NCBI GenBank assembly: GCA_964621185.1
Contig: CAZULM010000011.1
Span: 51,044-115,043, forward strand
Length of the DNA stretch: 64,000 bases
Direction of reading: 5' to 3'
From: M3007 sp964621185
GTDB lineage: Bacteria > Bacteroidota > Bacteroidia > Chitinophagales > Saprospiraceae
Under the pieces are notes generated by a model. It was not told the DNA's origin and ran no database searches. It saw nothing but the letters and a program-made list of their open reading frames with translations. The position numbers and the translations under genes are program-made. Below are positions 33,175-44,635 of this stretch, one piece after another. Numbering within the stretch: the first letter of the stretch is position 1; every line of letters begins with the position of its first letter.

Positions 33175-33182
33175 TACTTTTG
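33175..33182 (+). promoter_or_regulatory. Possible -7 box of the SixA-like gene (leaderless transcript)
   Basis: TACTTTTG ends 4 bp before ATG 33187. If used, transcription would begin almost on the start codon, implying a leaderless mRNA. No good TTG partner is seen, so the claim is tentative. Confidence 0.35.
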
Positions 33183-33186
33183 CAAT

Positions 33187-33681
33187 ATGAGAACCCTTTA
33201 TTTAGTACGACACGCAAAATCCAGCTGGGAGCAGCCCGGCCTCCGCGATTTCGACCGCGCCCTCAACGAGCGCGGCATGCACGATGCGCCGCGCATGGCG
33301 CAACTGTTGGCTAAACAGGGCGTAAAGCCCGACCTCCTGGTGAGCAGCCCTGCAAAACGGGCGCTGACCACGGCGATCTTCTTTGCCGAGGCCTTTGGGC
33401 TCGGTGCCGACGATGTGCGGCGCGAGCCCAACATCTACGAGGCATACCCGGAACAGATTCAGCGCATCATCAGCCAATTGCCCGACGATGCCCGCACGGT
33501 GATGATTTTTGGCCACAACCCGACGTTTACTGATGTTGCCAACCAATTTACGGAGGATTTCATCGACAATTTGCCCACCTGCGGCGTTGTAAAGGTCAAC
33601 TCCAGTGCTGAAACCTGGGATTCCTTTTACGAGGCGAACTCCAAAGTGAGCGCCTGCTATTTTCCGAAAGAAGTTTTGTGA
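33187..33681 (+). CDS. sixA: Histidine phosphatase (SixA-like)
   Basis: 164 residues from ATG 33187. The RHG signature is LYLVRHAKSSWEQ at about residues 4-16. The second catalytic His is in MIFGHNPTFTD. The small size and RHAKSSW match SixA-type phosphohistidine phosphatases, which in E. coli dephosphorylate Hpt domains and PtsN-pathway proteins. An upstream ATG lies before a -7 box and is less likely. The 3' end overlaps the next gene by 4 bp. Confidence 0.88.
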   Translation: MRTLYLVRHAKSSWEQPGLRDFDRALNERGMHDAPRMAQLLAKQGVKPDLLVSSPAKRALTTAIFFAEAFGLGADDVRREPNIYEAYPEQIQRIISQLPDDARTVMIFGHNPTFTDVANQFTEDFIDNLPTCGVVKVNSSAETWDSFYEANSKVSACYFPKEVL

Positions 33682-34001
33682 TGAAATACCTTGTTTGCTG
33701 CCTATTCCTGAGCTTTTCCCTGGGCTGTGCCGACAAAACGGAGCAGTCCACGCTGTCTGACGAAAAGCTGGCGCGCGTTATGGCCGACCTCAACATCGCC
33801 GAGGCGGCAACCATTGGCTTGGCGGGCTATCCGAAAGACAGCCTGGTGCAGGTGTACATTAAGCAGGTGTTCGAGATGCACGGCACCACCCTGGAGGCTT
33901 ATGAAAAGGATTTGCGGATCATCGGGGCTGATCTGCCGCGTTTGAAGGCAGTGATAGACAGGTCGATTGAAATGTTGGAGGGAAAGGAGGACAAACACTA
34001 G
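33678..34001 (+). CDS. DUF4296 lipoprotein
   Basis: 107 residues. The signal MMKYLVCCLFLSFSLGC ends in a lipobox Cys. The DUF4296 domain (SDEKLARVMADLNIAEAA, then a helix YIKQVFEMHGTTLEAYEKDLRI) fills the rest. This is a small Bacteroidota lipoprotein family of unknown function. It overlaps the SixA-like gene by 4 bp, so co-translation is likely. It is convergent with the DinB-like gene 15 bp away. Confidence 0.85.
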   Translation: MMKYLVCCLFLSFSLGCADKTEQSTLSDEKLARVMADLNIAEAATIGLAGYPKDSLVQVYIKQVFEMHGTTLEAYEKDLRIIGADLPRLKAVIDRSIEMLEGKEDKH

Positions 34002-34015
34002 TGCCGCATCCGGCA

Positions 34016-34540
34016 CTAGCGCAGCGCCCGCTCCACCTGACCTCTGTGCCGCGCAAAATGCACCTCGAAAAATGCCAACATCTGCAGCCAGCCCAGTCTG
34101 CCCGCGCGCGGGTGCTTGTAAACCGCCCTGTCTTCCAGGGCTTCCGGCAATTGCGACAAAAAGGCCGTCCAGGCATCCCTCACCTTTTTCCAACGCGCGG
34201 CGATTTCTGCAAAGCTGCTGTAAGGCGGCAGGTTGTCGCTGCTGGTAACGGGCGCTTTGAACTTGATGGGCAGGTACATGGCGACTTTCAACCATAAGCT
34301 GCGCCACTGCGCGCCAAAGCCAACTTTTTCAAACGATCCCCCAAAGCCCAGCTTCTTTTGAACATATTGGTAGGAAAGCTCTTCTACCAGGATGAGATGC
34401 CAGGCAGTTTGGGCGGCCGACCAGCCTCCGCCACCTGGGCGGCGGTTCAGGTCGTCTTCCGGGAATTTTGACAGATACTGGAGCAGGGCATCTACTTTTG
34501 ACCCGTATTTTGCGTTGGATTGCAATATTTTTGATTTCAT
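34016..34540 (-). CDS. DinB-like four-helix protein
   Basis: 174 residues. Pattern: RRPGGGGWSAAQTAWHLILVEELSYQYVQKKL with a metal His, then RWKKVRDAWTAFLSQLPE, and LGWLQMLAFFEVHFARHRGQVER with two more His positions. The three-His metal site and four-helix bundle typify the DinB superfamily, including some thiol transferases and nickel enzymes. The exact reaction is unknown. Confidence 0.8.
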   Translation of the reverse strand: MKSKILQSNAKYGSKVDALLQYLSKFPEDDLNRRPGGGGWSAAQTAWHLILVEELSYQYVQKKLGFGGSFEKVGFGAQWRSLWLKVAMYLPIKFKAPVTSSDNLPPYSSFAEIAARWKKVRDAWTAFLSQLPEALEDRAVYKHPRAGRLGWLQMLAFFEVHFARHRGQVERALR

Positions 34541-34655
34541 ATCTTTTGATGTTTAAGCTGGTGCAATGGAACGCTGCTGGATTAATTTCGCGCAGATTTC
34601 ACGCAGATTTTTTTCACGGATTTTACGCGGAAAAATCTGCGTCAAATTTGTTTTA
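34541..34655. other. Intergenic with cgcagattt-type repeats
   Basis: Contains several cgcagattt-like units (34590-34645). atttcgcgcagattt at 34585-34599 is inverted as aaatctgcgcgaaat at 34889-34903, on the other side of the palindromic element, so the element sits inside an older inverted repeat. Confidence 0.55.
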
Positions 34656-34868
34656 ATGACTATCCGCATATTGTACCCCAACGGTTTCATGGTAAAATAG
34701 TTGATCTTGTTTATCGAAAGGCGTTCCCGTGTACTTACTCGTCGGACGGCGAAAAGCCGTCAGACGAGGTCTCACGTGGTCTGACGGCTTTTCGCCGTCC
34801 GACCACTACGTTAACACTCAATTTCATTCATTCGCATTGCTCTTGGGGTACAATATGCGGATAGTCAT
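34656..34868. mobile_element. MITE-like element with perfect 26 bp terminal inverted repeats
   Basis: 213 bp bounded by perfect inverted repeats (34656-34681 and 34843-34868; outer sequence atgactatccgcatattg). Inside, two perfect 25 bp arms (34741-34765 and 34779-34803) form a second large hairpin with a 13-nt loop. Each arm also contains its own small palindrome (GACGGCgaaaaGCCGTC). No reading frame is supported. The structure fits a nonautonomous miniature transposon or a large RNA hairpin. Target duplications are unclear: TTTGTTTT-like sequence occurs on both sides but does not match exactly. Confidence 0.8.
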
Positions 34869-34993
34869 GTTTGTTTTTATTCTGCGAAAAATCTGCGCGA
34901 AATAAGGCCGGTTGCATGCTGCGACGGTTTAATTTTCGGCAATTTCGCGGAATTTTTACCAAATTTGCCCCAAGTACACAATTTTGGACGACT

Positions 34994-36247
34994 ATGACGA
35001 ACTCCCCTTATACACTGTTTTCACTCCTTTTTTTCTTCACGATAGCGCAGCCTGCCCAAGGGCAAAAATCCGATTGGCAAGAAAACTACCTGACCGCAAC
35101 AGCCCATCCTGGCGACAATGTGCTCGAACTGCTCGCCCGCTATGGCCTGGCGGGTTTCGACTGCAACGTGAGCGAGTTCTGCAAGCTCAACAACGTGAAG
35201 GAGCAGTCAAAATTAAAGGCCGAAGGTATTTACAAACTCCCGGTTTGTGTAGCTGCCTACAACGGGAAAAGCATCCGCAGCACTATCGGCATCAAAGACT
35301 GGAAAACGGCGGTGCGCATCGACACGTACAACAAGAACGCCCAAAAAGAAGGGCTGCGCCCCGAAAGCTTTATCGACAACAAACAGCTTTGGGTGCCGCT
35401 GCACGAGCTGAACTGCCCGGAAGAAGCCCAGGCCAAAATGGTGTCCAATACCGATTCGGGCAAGCCCTCCGCAGCGATTGTCGGCCTCCACGGTGAAGAC
35501 GAACTGAGCAAAGGCAGCCGTATTTACCCTATTTTTGGCAGCAAGTACCAGAAAACGCCCCTGATCGACCGGCGCTTGAAAGGCAAGGTTTTTTACCTCA
35601 TCAGTGGGCATGGGGGCCCCGATGTGGGCGCCCAGGGCAGACGGGCGGGCATCACGCTCTGCGAAGACGAGTACGCCTACGACGTCACCCTGCGCCTGCT
35701 GCGGCTCCTGCTCAGCCACGGCGCCACGGCCTACATGGTCGTGCGCGACCCCAACGACGGCATCCGCGACGAGAATTACCTGAAATGCGACAAAGACGAA
35801 GAAGTTTATGGCGCGCTCACCATACCCTACAACCAAAAAGACAGGCTCCTCCAGCGCACTGATTTCATCAACGAGATGACAAAAAAACACCTGCGCGCCG
35901 GCGTCACCGACCAGACGGTGGTCGAGATCCACGTGGATTCCCGCAGCCAGGACACCAAAACCGACGTGTTTTTCTATTACCGCCCCGGCAGCGAGCCCAG
36001 CAAGGAACAAGCCTTGAGGCTGCACCAAACTTTTTTGAACAAATATACCCGTCTGCGGGGCCAACGCGGGTATGACGGCACCGTTTCCCCGCGCAACTTG
36101 TTGACGCTCAAAGAAACGACGACACTAAAAGCTGTTTACATCGAACTGGCCAATATCAAGAACGACTGGGATCAGCAACGCTTAGTGATAAAGAACAACA
36201 GGCAGGCGCTGGCGAACTGGCTGTTTCAGGGGCTGAGTTTTAAATAG
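34994..36247 (+). CDS. N-acetylmuramoyl-L-alanine amidase (secreted)
   Basis: 417 residues from ATG 34994. A signal peptide (SLLFFFTIAQPAQGQ) is followed by a LysM-like stretch (LELLARYGLAGFD..., IYKLPV). The C-terminal Amidase_3 domain starts YLISGHGGPDVGAQGRRAG, supplying the first zinc His. It continues with CEDEYAYDVTLRLLRLL (Glu) and VVEIHVDSRSQD (second His), and ends in a basic helix. The enzyme cleaves the bond between MurNAc and the peptide stem. The frame extends 41 codons upstream into the repeat region and is not used. It is convergent with metH. Confidence 0.85.
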   Translation: MTNSPYTLFSLLFFFTIAQPAQGQKSDWQENYLTATAHPGDNVLELLARYGLAGFDCNVSEFCKLNNVKEQSKLKAEGIYKLPVCVAAYNGKSIRSTIGIKDWKTAVRIDTYNKNAQKEGLRPESFIDNKQLWVPLHELNCPEEAQAKMVSNTDSGKPSAAIVGLHGEDELSKGSRIYPIFGSKYQKTPLIDRRLKGKVFYLISGHGGPDVGAQGRRAGITLCEDEYAYDVTLRLLRLLLSHGATAYMVVRDPNDGIRDENYLKCDKDEEVYGALTIPYNQKDRLLQRTDFINEMTKKHLRAGVTDQTVVEIHVDSRSQDTKTDVFFYYRPGSEPSKEQALRLHQTFLNKYTRLRGQRGYDGTVSPRNLLTLKETTTLKAVYIELANIKNDWDQQRLVIKNNRQALANWLFQGLSFK

Positions 36248-36271
36248 GCAAGTTGGCAACTTGCCAACTTG

Positions 36272-36272
<1 letters not shown>
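36248..36272. terminator. Palindrome between amidase and metH stops
   Basis: GCAAGTTGGCAA followed by CTTGCCAACTTGC is a 25 bp near-perfect palindrome between two convergent genes. There is no long T-run, so it may act as a bidirectional stop or an RNA stabiliser. Confidence 0.55.
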
Positions 36273-39970
<3,698 letters not shown>

Positions 39971-40046
39971 GGGTAATGTTTTACCCCGAAAGTTTTTGCT
40001 TCGGGAATGAAATGTGGCCAACTGCCAGGGCAGCCGGAATTTGCAG

Positions 40047-40054
40047 CAAAAGTA
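40047..40054 (-). promoter_or_regulatory. Possible -7 box of metH
   Basis: On the - strand TACTTTTG matches TAnnTTTG about 77 bp before the GTG start. No -33 TTG is seen at an ideal distance. Confidence 0.4.
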
Positions 40055-40115
40055 ACAGTTCGGGGAGGATTCGGTTTGAGGAAAACCAAAATCTGCGGTA
40101 AAAATAAAAAGATGC

Positions 40116-40147
40116 TTGGTTATTCGAACAATGTCGTCGTACATTTG
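40116..40147 (+). promoter_or_regulatory. Promoter of rpsP
   Basis: TTG at 40116-40118, 21 bp spacer, TACATTTG at 40140-40147. The leader to the rpsP ATG at 40226 is about 75 nt. Confidence 0.65.
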
Positions 40148-40225
40148 CGCCCCGGAAAAGCCCGGTGCTGTCTCTGACAGGGAATCGGGCGAGTTCTCAT
40201 CTCACTAAAATTTTCAACCACACGA

Positions 40226-40864
40226 ATGGCAGTCAAACTTCGCCTCCAACGCAAAGGCCGCACGAAAGCGCCTTTTTACCACATCGTAGCCGCTGACGCC
40301 CGCGCTCCCCGCGACGGTCGTTTCATCGAAAAGATCGGCACCTACAACCCCCTCACCGTTCCCGCAACAATCGACATCAACCGCGACCGCGCCTACTACT
40401 GGCTCAGTGTCGGCGCACAGCCTACCGACACGGTGCACGCTATTTTGGGCTTCAAGGGCGTATTGTACAAAAAACACCTGCAAATGGGCGTGGCCAAAGG
40501 CGCCATTACTCAAGAGCAGGCCGACGAGAAGCTCGCCGCCTGGATAGAGCAGAAAGAAGCAGGCATCGCCAAACGCCGCGAACAGACTGCAGAAAGCAAG
40601 CGCAAATTCGCCGCTGCCGTTGACGGCAACGCCAAAGCCAGGGTAAAGGCCGCCCCCGCGCTCCCGATCATTGAAGAAACGGAAGAAGCGATTGAAACAG
40701 CCGAAGAAACTGCTGTAAAAGATGCTGTAGCAGCAGAAGACGCCGCTATGGAGGCCGCAGCACCAGCCGCGGAAGAAGCAGCACCAGCTGCGGAAGAGGT
40801 CGTTGCCGAAGCCGCTCCAGAGACAGAAGAAGCGCCCGCCGAAGAGAAAGGCGACGATGCTTAA
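40226..40864 (+). CDS. rpsP: 30S ribosomal protein S16 with long acidic tail
   Basis: 212 residues. The first 80 are canonical bS16 (VKLRLQRKGRTKAPFYHIVAADARAPRDG ... GAQPTDTVHAILGFKGV). Most bacteria stop at about 80-100 residues. Here another 110 or so residues are rich in Ala, Glu and Lys (EEAIETAEETAVKDAVAAED...), probably disordered or coiled. Such extensions are common in Bacteroidota S16. The tail may reach outside the ribosome, but its job is not established. It has its own promoter. Confidence 0.95.
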   Translation: MAVKLRLQRKGRTKAPFYHIVAADARAPRDGRFIEKIGTYNPLTVPATIDINRDRAYYWLSVGAQPTDTVHAILGFKGVLYKKHLQMGVAKGAITQEQADEKLAAWIEQKEAGIAKRREQTAESKRKFAAAVDGNAKARVKAAPALPIIEETEEAIETAEETAVKDAVAAEDAAMEAAAPAAEEAAPAAEEVVAEAAPETEEAPAEEKGDDA

Positions 40865-40906
40865 AAATACTTGAAGAAATATTTCCCAACTTCAGGTGCA
40901 ATATAT

Positions 40907-40979
40907 TACATTTGCCCTCGAAGCGTGTTTTGATGACAAGACCTGGTGAAGCCCTCGTGGTTTCATCGGGTCTTTTTTA
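40907..40979 (+). ncRNA. Possible short transcript: -7 box, hairpin and T-run
   Basis: TACATTTG at 40907-40914 is followed, about 25 bp on, by a hairpin AGACC(T)GGTGAA...TTTCATC(G)GGGTCT at 40940-40972 and a T-run to about 40978. This could be the terminator of rpsP, or an attenuator/small RNA of about 60 nt. No clear -33 element is present. Confidence 0.45.
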
Positions 40980-41028
40980 AAATCTCACCTTACCAACGCT
41001 TACTACACCACACTTTACCGCACCAACT

Positions 41029-42420
41029 ATGCAAGCCTTAGACGAGAAATACTACAATCGCCTGAATGAGATCGCACAAGCCATTCAGGACTCCGAAGAC
41101 CTCAAGCTCTACCTGGAGGAAGAAGAAGACGAGTATTACAACAACCTCCGCCAGGAATTCGAGCCGATGCTGGCGGAACTGCACCACCAGGTGGCATCTG
41201 CCAACCCGCTCCAACTGGAAACCTTTGAAAAAATGTTGCTCGAAGAGCCATTTGAAGGCCTTTACCTGCCCCGTGTGCTGGGATATGCCGTGCTCCGCGG
41301 CGAAATAAACGACCAATACCGCTACGTGCGCCCCAACGACCATTTCAAAGACATCCTGCTGGCCATCTGCAAAAGCGTGCACTTCGACCAGATAAAAAAG
41401 CGCAGCGGGCAGACGATCGCCGTCGGCTTCGCCCTGAGCAGCGACATATGGATCACCAACCTGATGAGCCAGGTGGAGAACAAGCGCATCCGCTATTTCT
41501 TGCAGCAGCAAAAAAACGACCGCTTCCGCGACTTGAAAGACCGGGAAGAGATTTACAACCGCTATTCCAACCAGTTGCGCAACGAGCAGTACCATTCGGC
41601 CAATTTCCCCAGCACTTTGGGGGAAATGAAGCCGAACTTCTCAGCGCTGCGCCAGTTCCTGCTCAAGCGCTTCGAAACGGGCAGCGACAACGAGAGCCTC
41701 AAAGACAAAGTGAGCGCTTTCCTCGACAAAAAAGAGTTTCAGGGCACCGAGGAATACATCGAGATGCTGGCCATGTGCGGCAACTACATCGACCTGGAAC
41801 CGGCAGAGCGCCTGGCTTTTGCCACCCATTTTGAGCGCGAAAGGCGTTCATACCCCGAATTCGACACCCGCTACCTGCGCTTTTTGCTCTCCCTTTACGA
41901 CTCGCCCGGCATCAATTCCAGCAACGACGAGCGCATGATGGCCATCATCGACAAAGCCTGGAAAGACAAGATTTCTGACTACTACCGGATAGCCGAAAAG
42001 GTGCACAGCTTAGGCTACGTGCACCCGGACGCCATCGAAGCCGTGCAGGACTTCTACCTGGCGCACAAAGGGCTTTCGGTAGAGAGCGAGTGCCTGCGCA
42101 ACCTGATCTTGGTCTATTTCACCCGTTTGATGGGCGGGCTGACGGAAAACGAGTACACCGACTATTTTGAGATCACCAAGATATTCGCTGTGTATATGAA
42201 GATATTTGACAACCAGCGCTTCAACCAGGCGGTTGAAAAGCTCTCGATGGATTATATCGCCAAGCTGCTGCTCGTGTTCACCGACAAGCGCGCCAAAGAC
42301 TACCAGGACGTGAAAAAGTTTGTGGCCACCCAGTTCGTGGAATTTGGCTTCTTGACGGAAAAAGAGGTGGTGGAAATGTTCAAGACCCGCCGCAAGCGCC
42401 GGAAAGTAGAGGAGGAGTAA
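41029..42420 (+). CDS. Conserved hypothetical protein, all-helical
   Basis: 463 residues with no signal or membrane segment. The sequence is rich in charged helices (KLYLEEEEDEYYNNLRQEF, DSPGINSSNDERMMAIID). It ends in a strongly basic/acidic mixture (FKTRRKRRKVEEE). No known domain is recognised. It looks like a large cytoplasmic repeat protein, possibly TPR or HEAT related. It follows rpsP after a terminator-like hairpin, so it may be transcribed separately or by read-through. The function is unknown. Confidence 0.6.
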   Translation: MQALDEKYYNRLNEIAQAIQDSEDLKLYLEEEEDEYYNNLRQEFEPMLAELHHQVASANPLQLETFEKMLLEEPFEGLYLPRVLGYAVLRGEINDQYRYVRPNDHFKDILLAICKSVHFDQIKKRSGQTIAVGFALSSDIWITNLMSQVENKRIRYFLQQQKNDRFRDLKDREEIYNRYSNQLRNEQYHSANFPSTLGEMKPNFSALRQFLLKRFETGSDNESLKDKVSAFLDKKEFQGTEEYIEMLAMCGNYIDLEPAERLAFATHFERERRSYPEFDTRYLRFLLSLYDSPGINSSNDERMMAIIDKAWKDKISDYYRIAEKVHSLGYVHPDAIEAVQDFYLAHKGLSVESECLRNLILVYFTRLMGGLTENEYTDYFEITKIFAVYMKIFDNQRFNQAVEKLSMDYIAKLLLVFTDKRAKDYQDVKKFVATQFVEFGFLTEKEVVEMFKTRRKRRKVEEE

Positions 42421-42508
42421 ACTGGGCCTGTAATCGGCTGCTTCCCTGCATTGTTCCCTTTTTTTCGGTCGATGGTCGAAGTAGCCCCGGCAGGCTGCCC
42501 ACGCATAT

Positions 42509-42516
42509 TACTTTTG
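42509..42516 (+). promoter_or_regulatory. Possible -7 box of lepB
   Basis: TACTTTTG matches TAnnTTTG, 49 bp before the ATG. No -33 partner found. Confidence 0.4.
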
Positions 42517-42565
42517 ACCCGATGCCCCGTTTTTTGCACCTATCTACAACAGAAAAAAGCTCAAC

Positions 42566-44137
42566 ATGTCTGTCCTGATATTTCTGATCGTGCTGTACGT
42601 CCTGCTCGGCTTGAGCATGATGAAATTGTTCGAAAAAGCCGGGCTGCCAGGCTGGAAAGCGCTGGCGCCGGGCCTTGCAGCCGTTGAATGGTGCAAGCTT
42701 ATCGGCAGGAAGCCACAGTATGCCCTGTGGCTGCTCTTCCCCATCGTCAATATATTCATATACGCGGGCATGGTGATCGACCTGCTGCGCTCTTTTGGCA
42801 AGCACAGCTTCGTGCAAGCTTGCCTGGCGGTCATTTACGCGCCGATCCCATTCTTTATGGTTAGCCGCGATCCCAACGCCACGTATGAAGGCCCGATCCT
42901 GGAAAAAGAGCGCGAATACCACCGCCTCCACCACGAGGCCGTAGAGAAAAAGGACGTGCTGGGCGTGAAAAAATTAGAAGCGCAATACCCCTACCTGAAA
43001 AAATCGCAGACCAGGGAATGGACAGAGGCCATCATATTTGCGGTATTTGCAGCGGCCTTTATCCGCATGTTCCTGATCGAGGCTTATGTGATCCCCACCT
43101 CTTCGATGGAAGGCAGCCTGAAAGTGGGCGACTTCCTGTTTGTAAGCAAAGCGCACTACGGCATCCGGACACCCAAAACGGTGATCCAGTTCCCGCTGAT
43201 GCACAACCGCCTGCCCTTCAATTTGGGCGAATCTTACCTCGAATCCCCCACCCTGCCCTACTACCGCCTGCCCGCCATCGAAACGCTCGACCGCAACGAA
43301 CCTGTGGTGTTCAACTGGCCCGTGGGCGACAGCATCATCCTGACACCGGAACGGAGCTGGGATGTATTGCAGGTGCGCTTGCAAAATGGAGGAAGGCTTC
43401 CATCTAGCGAAACGGTGATTTCTCGCCCTCTCGACAAAAAAGACCACTATATCAAGCGCTGCGTGGCAGTAGGCGGCGACAGCTTGGAAATCCGCAGTGG
43501 GCAACTATACATAAACGGACAAGCGGCACAAAATCCAACCCACCTTCAGTTTGCTTATAAGATCACTACTACCAGCGGCTCCTTCAACGCAAAAAAACTA
43601 GAAGACTTCGGCATAAGCTTGTACGATTTGATCCAAACCCGGGAAGGCACCTTTTACAACCTGGATGCTGCGCAGGTCGAAAAAGTGAAGGCACTGGGGC
43701 TTCAAGTAGAGCGCATGAAACGCGAACCCGCCCCAGGGTTTATGTTTCCCAACAACCCAAAACAATTCACCAATTGGACGGTGGACGATTACGGCCCGAT
43801 TTGGGTGCCCAAAAAAGGCGCTACCACTCCCCTCACGCTCGACAACCTGGCTTTTTACCGCCGCATCATTTCGGTGTACGAGGGCAACAAGCTCGACGTG
43901 CGCGACGGCAAGATATACATCAACGGCCAGGAAGCCACGTCCTACAAATTCAAAATGAACTACTACTGGATGCAAGGCGACAACCGCCACAATTCGGAAG
44001 ACTCCCGCTTCTGGGGCTATGTGCCGGAAGACCATATCGTGGGCAAGCCGCTGTTTATCTGGTTCAGCACCAAGGCCGGCAGCATCAGCAACGGGATAAA
44101 CTGGGGGAGGATATTCAAATCGGCAAGCACGATGTGA
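42566..44137 (+). CDS. lepB: Signal peptidase I, extended Bacteroidota form
   Basis: 523 residues, far longer than the 250-320 typical of LepB. It starts with membrane segments (VLIFLIVLYVLLGLSMM, WLLFPIVNIFIYAGM). The catalytic Ser is Ser180 in IPTSSMEGSLKVGDF and the Lys is in DHYIKRCVAVGGDS, both intact. The C-terminal box is GDNRHNSEDSRFWGYVPEDHIVGK. Inserted regions lie between the boxes (about 320-410). It cleaves Sec signal peptides at the outer face of the inner membrane. It is probably the main signal peptidase of the cell. Confidence 0.93.
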   Translation: MSVLIFLIVLYVLLGLSMMKLFEKAGLPGWKALAPGLAAVEWCKLIGRKPQYALWLLFPIVNIFIYAGMVIDLLRSFGKHSFVQACLAVIYAPIPFFMVSRDPNATYEGPILEKEREYHRLHHEAVEKKDVLGVKKLEAQYPYLKKSQTREWTEAIIFAVFAAAFIRMFLIEAYVIPTSSMEGSLKVGDFLFVSKAHYGIRTPKTVIQFPLMHNRLPFNLGESYLESPTLPYYRLPAIETLDRNEPVVFNWPVGDSIILTPERSWDVLQVRLQNGGRLPSSETVISRPLDKKDHYIKRCVAVGGDSLEIRSGQLYINGQAAQNPTHLQFAYKITTTSGSFNAKKLEDFGISLYDLIQTREGTFYNLDAAQVEKVKALGLQVERMKREPAPGFMFPNNPKQFTNWTVDDYGPIWVPKKGATTPLTLDNLAFYRRIISVYEGNKLDVRDGKIYINGQEATSYKFKMNYYWMQGDNRHNSEDSRFWGYVPEDHIVGKPLFIWFSTKAGSISNGINWGRIFKSASTM

Positions 44138-44257
44138 ATGATGAATGGAGAATGATGAATAGCTTGCCCTGATTTCTCGGAGATGAATGGTTACAGCTTT
44201 GAATATTTGTCGTGAATTTGCTAAAGAGCATACTTACAGGGAAGCTTAACAATACTA

Positions 44258-44288
44258 TTGGGGCTTTAATACAATGCACCTAATTTTG
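44258..44288 (+). promoter_or_regulatory. Consensus promoter of the small split frame
   Basis: TTG at 44258-44260, exactly 20 bp spacer, TAATTTTG at 44281-44288. The next ATG is at 44322. Confidence 0.75.
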
Positions 44289-44321
44289 TATCATATTTAA
44301 CCTTCTCTTAAATTTTATTTT

Positions 44322-44483
44322 ATGCAAAACACATTTTCAACAACCGATGGTGGAACATGTATTGTTATTTAAGAACGGCAAGATTTTACAACAGGGCAAG
44401 AGGAGACTTCAAATGTTCCTTTGACAGTGGCTGCGCTGGAAGCGCAAGGTTTTATTATTATCGATATTATTGATGGAGGATAA
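44322..44483 (+). pseudogene. Small 53-codon reading frame with one in-frame TAA
   Basis: From ATG 44322 the frame reads MQNTFSTTDGGTCIVI, then TAA at 44370-44372, then continues in frame ERQDFTTGQEETSN ... EAQGFIIIDIIDGG to TAA 44481-44483. A single base change would restore a 53-residue small protein. It has its own consensus promoter and terminator, so the unit is either a recent nonsense pseudogene, a readthrough gene or an RNA. No family is recognised. The C-terminal GG and hydrophobic III/DII segment are its only notable features. Confidence 0.6.
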
Positions 44484-44500
44484 ACTGTCTTTTCATCCAA

Positions 44501-44547
44501 AAAGCCTGCTTTCCTAAGGAATGGGAGGCAGGCTTTATTGTTTTTTT
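44501..44547 (+). terminator. Rho-independent terminator of the small unit
   Basis: Stem AAAGCCTGC/GCAGGCTTT (44501-44509 with 44528-44536), then T-run 44541-44547. Begins 17 bp after the last stop. Confidence 0.8.
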
Positions 44548-44635
44548 CTCCCATCGTTATATCATTACGATGTAGAAAATGGATCGCGGAAAAAAAACCG
44601 AGCAAAATGAGCGTCCTTGGCTTTTCTGCTTTCTT

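Noticed and set aside
39971..40225. Cobalamin or SAM riboswitch upstream of metH
   Set aside because: I looked for a B12-box or SAM-I core and saw none. The leader is short and AT-rich.
41038..41595. 185-codon - strand frame
   Set aside because: Antisense to the hypothetical + strand gene and no better supported than it.
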